Positions 60,067 through 64,000 of a DNA stretch of 64,000 bases are shown piece by piece. Positions within the stretch are counted from its first letter, which is position 1; each line of letters starts with the position of its first letter. Origin of the DNA: Haematococcus lacustris (lineage: Eukaryota; Chlorophyta; Chlorophyceae; Chlamydomonadales; Haematococcaceae); contig JASKMD010000003.1 in assembly GCA_030144725.1 (NCBI GenBank), positions 10,660,855-10,724,854 of the forward strand, given 5' to 3'. The position numbers and the translations under genes were made by a program. Below the pieces are notes generated by a model. That model worked only from the letters and a program-made list of their open reading frames with translations. It had not been told where the DNA came from and ran no database searches.

Positions 60067-63000
60067 GGTGTTGCCCAGCCAGCCAGCCAGGACTGTGCTG
60101 TGGTTCAATCTGAACAACTGTTGCATGATGATAATGCTGCTGTTGTAGGAGCTGATGATGATGTGAGTGTGCCCAAGGCCAACTCAACAACAGCTTCTTT
60201 GCCTGCCTGCCCTGTAGAGCCCCTGCCTGCCCTGTCAGCAAGACTGTGTAGTCCTGCTTTGAATGATGTGCCATGTAAGACTGCTGTCCCCCCTGTGGTT
60301 CGGCATCAACAGGCCCATGTGCTGGGTATGGTGGGACGTGATGGCAAGGTGAGATTCAGATTTGCTGGCACCCTTGACCGTCAGCATGCATGCTTCTGCC
60401 TTGCTGATGGTGGTGCTGATGACTCCTTCATCAGTGAAGCATTTGTGTTTACACACAAGTTGAGACTGCATAATTACCCTGTGGCACTTCGTTATGAGGT
60501 AGCTAATAATCAATCAGTGTTCTGTACACAATATGTCAAAGTGCACTTGTCCATCCAACAGTTTAGCTGCTTCTGCACCTTGACTGTGATGCCTGAGCTT
60601 GTACATGAGTATGACATTCTGCTTGGTGCTGACTGGCTAACTGTGCAGGGGGCCTTGCTTGACTATGTCGACAAGTCTCTCACCCTGCGGACCCCTAAGG
60701 GCCAGCCTACCTTACTACCTTCAGCGGTAAGCAAGAAGGGGTCAGTTAACTGTACAGTTGAGTCTCTACGAACTGTAAAACCTGTAAAAGAAACCTATGC
60801 TATTCCTCCTGGTTTCCTATTGTCCGGCCCTGAGGTGGTTTATACCCCTCTGTCTGCCAAGACGGCTGCTAAGTGGCTCAAAGATGGAGGCACAGGTGTG
60901 GTAGCACTGGTCTCTTATGAGAACCTGCAAGACCCACCTGGTGTTCCTCCAAAGCAGGCAACACAGTTAAAGAGCCTCCTTATGGAGTTCTCTGATGTGT
61001 TTGAGCCTATCACTGGGTTGCCTCCTGCACGTGATGTAGGGCACTCTATACCCCTGCAGGATGGTGCTAAACCTCCTGCCAGGCCCAGTTATAGGATGAG
61101 CCAGCCAGAACAGGAAGAAGTTAAAAAACAGGTCACTGACATGTTGTCAAAAGGGCTGATAGAGCCTAGCTCCTCCCCATTTGCAGCACCAGTTCTTTTT
61201 GTAAAGAAGAAGTCCGGTGAGCTACGCATGTGCGTAGACTACCGCCAGCTTAACAAGCTCACTATACGTGATCAGTACCCTCTCCCCAGAATTGATGATT
61301 TATTTGATAAATTGTCGGGTATGACTGTATTTTCCTCCCTGGATCTCCAGGCTGGCTATCATCAAATCAGAATACCTGATGAGGATATTCCTAAAACTGC
61401 GTTTAGGACGCCCATGGGACACTATCAGTATAAAGTGTTATGCTTTGGTTTAACCAATGCTCCCGCTACATTTCAACGGGCAATGAACCAGGCGTTTGCC
61501 ACGGTGATTGACCGGTGTGCTCTGGTATATCTTGATGACATTTTAATCATGTCCAAGTCTATCCAGGAGCACCTGTCACACCTTCGTGAAATATTCAGTT
61601 TGCTGAGACAACATAAATATTTTGCTAAATTATCTAAATGTGAATTCATAAAAGAGTCTCTACCTTTCCTGGGGCACATCATCTCTAAAGATGGTGTAGC
61701 TGTAGACCCCAGCAAGGTGACTGCAATCAAAGACTGGCCTGTTCCTACGAACCTGACAGCTCTGCAGTCATTCCTTGGCATGGCTAATTATGTACGTAAA
61801 TTTGTGCGTAATTTTAGTTCCATTGCTGTTCCTCTTACTAATTTAACTGGCCCTGAAGGCAAAACATTCAACTGGGCACAATGGCCTAAACCCCAGTTAG
61901 ATGCTTTCAATGCTCTAAAGCAGGCTATTATGAAGGTGCCTATGCTCCGCTTACCTGATATAACCAAGCCCTTTGAAGTCTACTGTGACGCCTCACTCTT
62001 GGGTGTTGGCGCAGTATTGACACAGGCTGGTTACCCCCTGGCATATTACTCACGTAAGCTGTCAAAAGCTGAAATGAATTACACCACTGGGGAACAGGAA
62101 ACTTTGGCCATTATTGCTGCGTGTACACAGTGGCGGTGCTACCTTGAAGGAGTACCATTCACCCTGTTTACTGATCACCGCCCTCTAGAGGCCCTACCTA
62201 CGCAGTCTACACTGTCCCGTAGGCAGAGCCGCTGGTTGGAGTTCTTATCCCGATTTAATTACACCATTAAATACCTACCTGGCAACACTAATCCTGCCGA
62301 TCCACTGTCACGTATTCCAGTAACTTCAGCGACGGCTAAGACTGATACTGACAAAATCCTGGTGACGACCAGGCAGCAGAAGCGGAGATTACAGGAGGGG
62401 GAGGACGTCGGTGCGGGTACACCGTTGAGCAGCGGCAGCGGAGGCAGCGAACAGCAGCCTGCCGCTGGATCAGACCCTGACCATGATGCTGACTCTGATG
62501 ATGCTCTAAAGCCATCAGAGCCTAAGCGGTTAAGGTGGGCTGACCCGGTCTCTAATGACTGTGAGGCACAGGTCCCTGAGTGTCCTGGTCACCCTTCTCA
62601 GGTCACAGATTGGCTAATTAGTGCCTATAGCACTGATCCTGCCTTTGCTGAGACTAATGAGGAGTGGGAAATGACCCAGGAGGGTCTGTGGCGACACCTT
62701 GATAAGGGTACTATTATAGTTCCTAATGATATCCAGCTACGAGAGCATATCTTGCACGAAATGCATGATGCTAAGTATGCTGGCCATGTGGGCATCACCA
62801 AAACCCTTGAACGTGTGCGTAGGGTGTTCTGGTGGAAAACCATGCGTGCTGACGTTAGACACTATGTGACTAACTGTGATGCATGCCAACGAAACAAAGC
62901 GTCACGCCAGGTACCTGGTGGGCTGCTAAATCCCTTGTCTATACCGGGGTACCGCTGGGAATCTGTCACCATGGATTTGGTGGTTAAGCTTCCAGTCGGT

Positions 63001-64000
63001 GTGCATGGCTATGATTCTATCTGTGTGGTCGTGGATCGTCTATCAAAGATGGTTCACCTAATCCCATGCATTGAAGCCATGGATGCTAAGGAATTTGCGG
63101 AATTATACATTGACCATGTATTTAAATACCATGGCCTGTCTAAAGTAACCATCTCTGATCGTGGTGCGACCTTTAACAACCAGTTCTGGATTGAGGTCAG
63201 AAAGCTGATAGGCGTAGACCCTGCTTTCAGCACTGCGTATCATCCTCAATCAGATGGTCAGACTGAGCGTACAAACCAAATTGTGGAAGAAATGCTTAGA
63301 CATTATATCCTACCTACTCAAGAAGACTGGCCTAGGCATTTAGCCTTTGCCGAGTTTGCTATTAATAATTCATGGCAAGAGTCTATTCAGTCCACACCAT
63401 TCCTGGTGAACTATGGACAGTCACCCATTACACCTGTGCTGCATAAGCTGCCCAGGCCGTGTCTATCTCCCTCCGCTGAGAGCTTCGCCAAGAAGTGGGA
63501 GCATGAGGTAAAGCATGCTCAGGAGTGCATGAGGGTGGCTCAGGACCGCCAACAAAGGTATGCGAATAAGCGTAGGCGTGATGTCACGTTCAGCGTAGGA
63601 GACAGCGTCCTGCTGAGCACCAAGAACCTGCGCAATGCACCTGGCAGAGCACGTAAGTTCTTGCCTAGGTATGTAGGGCCTTTCAAGGTCACAGGCAAGC
63701 TAGGTGAGGCTGCCTACCGGTTGGAGTTACCTCCCACCATGAGCAGGTTACATCCTGTGTTCCATGTGTCGCTTCTTAAGAAGTACACTGGCAGCCAGGG
63801 GTTTCACCCCCCTCCTGTGATGGAGTGGCTGGAAGATGCGCCTCACTATGAAGTGCATAGCTTGTTGAACCACAGGCAGGTACGTTTCAAGAAGCGCATG
63901 GAGTACCTGGTCAAGTGGACAGGCTACGATGATACCTACAACACCTGGGAGCCAGAGGCTATGCTGGCTGGTGCTCCCCAGATCTTGTCTAGGTACAAGG
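60067..64000 (+). CDS. pol: Pol of chromovirus copy 2, incomplete at window edge
   Basis: In phase with gag after the TAG and open to the window edge, lacking only the last few codons. It has the same domain order and catalytic motifs as copy 1. Differences seen include Pro-Lys for Pro-Glu near 60952 (CCAAAG), Val for Met near 61504 (GTGATTGACC) and Lys for Glu near 61614 (CATAAATAT). All catalytic residues seen in copy 1 are kept, so it appears potentially active. Confidence 0.94.

Larger units (their letters stand above)
58284..64000 (+). mobile_element. Chromovirus copy 2 (cut by the window end)
   Basis: Shares the LTR 58284-58513 with copy 1 and runs past the right edge of the window. 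The pol stop would fall about 20 bp beyond, at the position corresponding to 58072 in copy 1. Confidence 0.93.

Overview
The window looks like nuclear DNA of a green alga, probably a chlamydomonadalean of the Haematococcus/Chlamydomonas kind. The evidence is GC-rich sequence, genes split into many short exons with GT-AG introns, introns packed with G/C-rich microsatellites, Ser/Pro-rich low-complexity coding sequence, and LTR retrotransposons of both the copia and chromovirus (gypsy) types. The species assignment is inference. There are no bacterial-style operons, tRNA or rRNA genes, or CRISPR arrays. One 500-N assembly gap lies at 47126-47625.

Layout. 1-5020 is repeat-rich and without a convincing gene: 27-bp minisatellites in opposite orientations at each end, a 225-bp satellite, and one copy of a dispersed element. 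5025-7151 is a DNA transposon with 150-bp perfect terminal inverted repeats and a 4-bp target duplication; it carries a coiled-coil repeat ORF. 8800-12625 (-) is a multi-exon gene for a type II membrane protein of unknown function. It overlaps a 24-bp array that can encode Pro-rich sequence. An LRR exon follows near 14.8 kb (-). 16096-21135 (-) is a near-complete gamma-glutamyl phosphate reductase gene (proline synthesis) in at least 12 exons. 21.7-23.3 kb (-) holds an unrecognised gene that faces the uroporphyrinogen decarboxylase gene (tetrapyrrole synthesis, +, 8 exons, to 29329) across a very short spacer. 32534-37282 (-) resolves into a phase-consistent 10-exon gene for a 1091-residue protein with PPR-like C-terminal repeats. 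38645-46909 (+) resolves into 14 phase-consistent exons of a multi-pass membrane protein of unknown family that runs into the assembly gap.

From 49 kb onward the window is almost entirely mobile DNA: an inverted copy of the 508-1370 element interrupted by a 239-bp palindromic MITE, a copia 3' end (-), the 3' end of one chromovirus (-), and two nearly identical chromoviruses (+) in tandem sharing one LTR. Their gag and pol lie in one frame, separated by a single TAG.

The host genes are housekeeping (haem/chlorophyll and proline biosynthesis) plus uncharacterised proteins, and they do not form a pathway cluster. The most notable observations are in the mobile DNA: tRNA-like A-box/B-box elements in the LTRs of two different chromovirus families, the gag-TAG-pol arrangement, the 150-bp-TIR transposon, the MITE whose empty target site is present in the same window, and a CACAGTAAAG-ended TA-target family present as a coding copy in the UROD intron and as a MITE in the proA intron.
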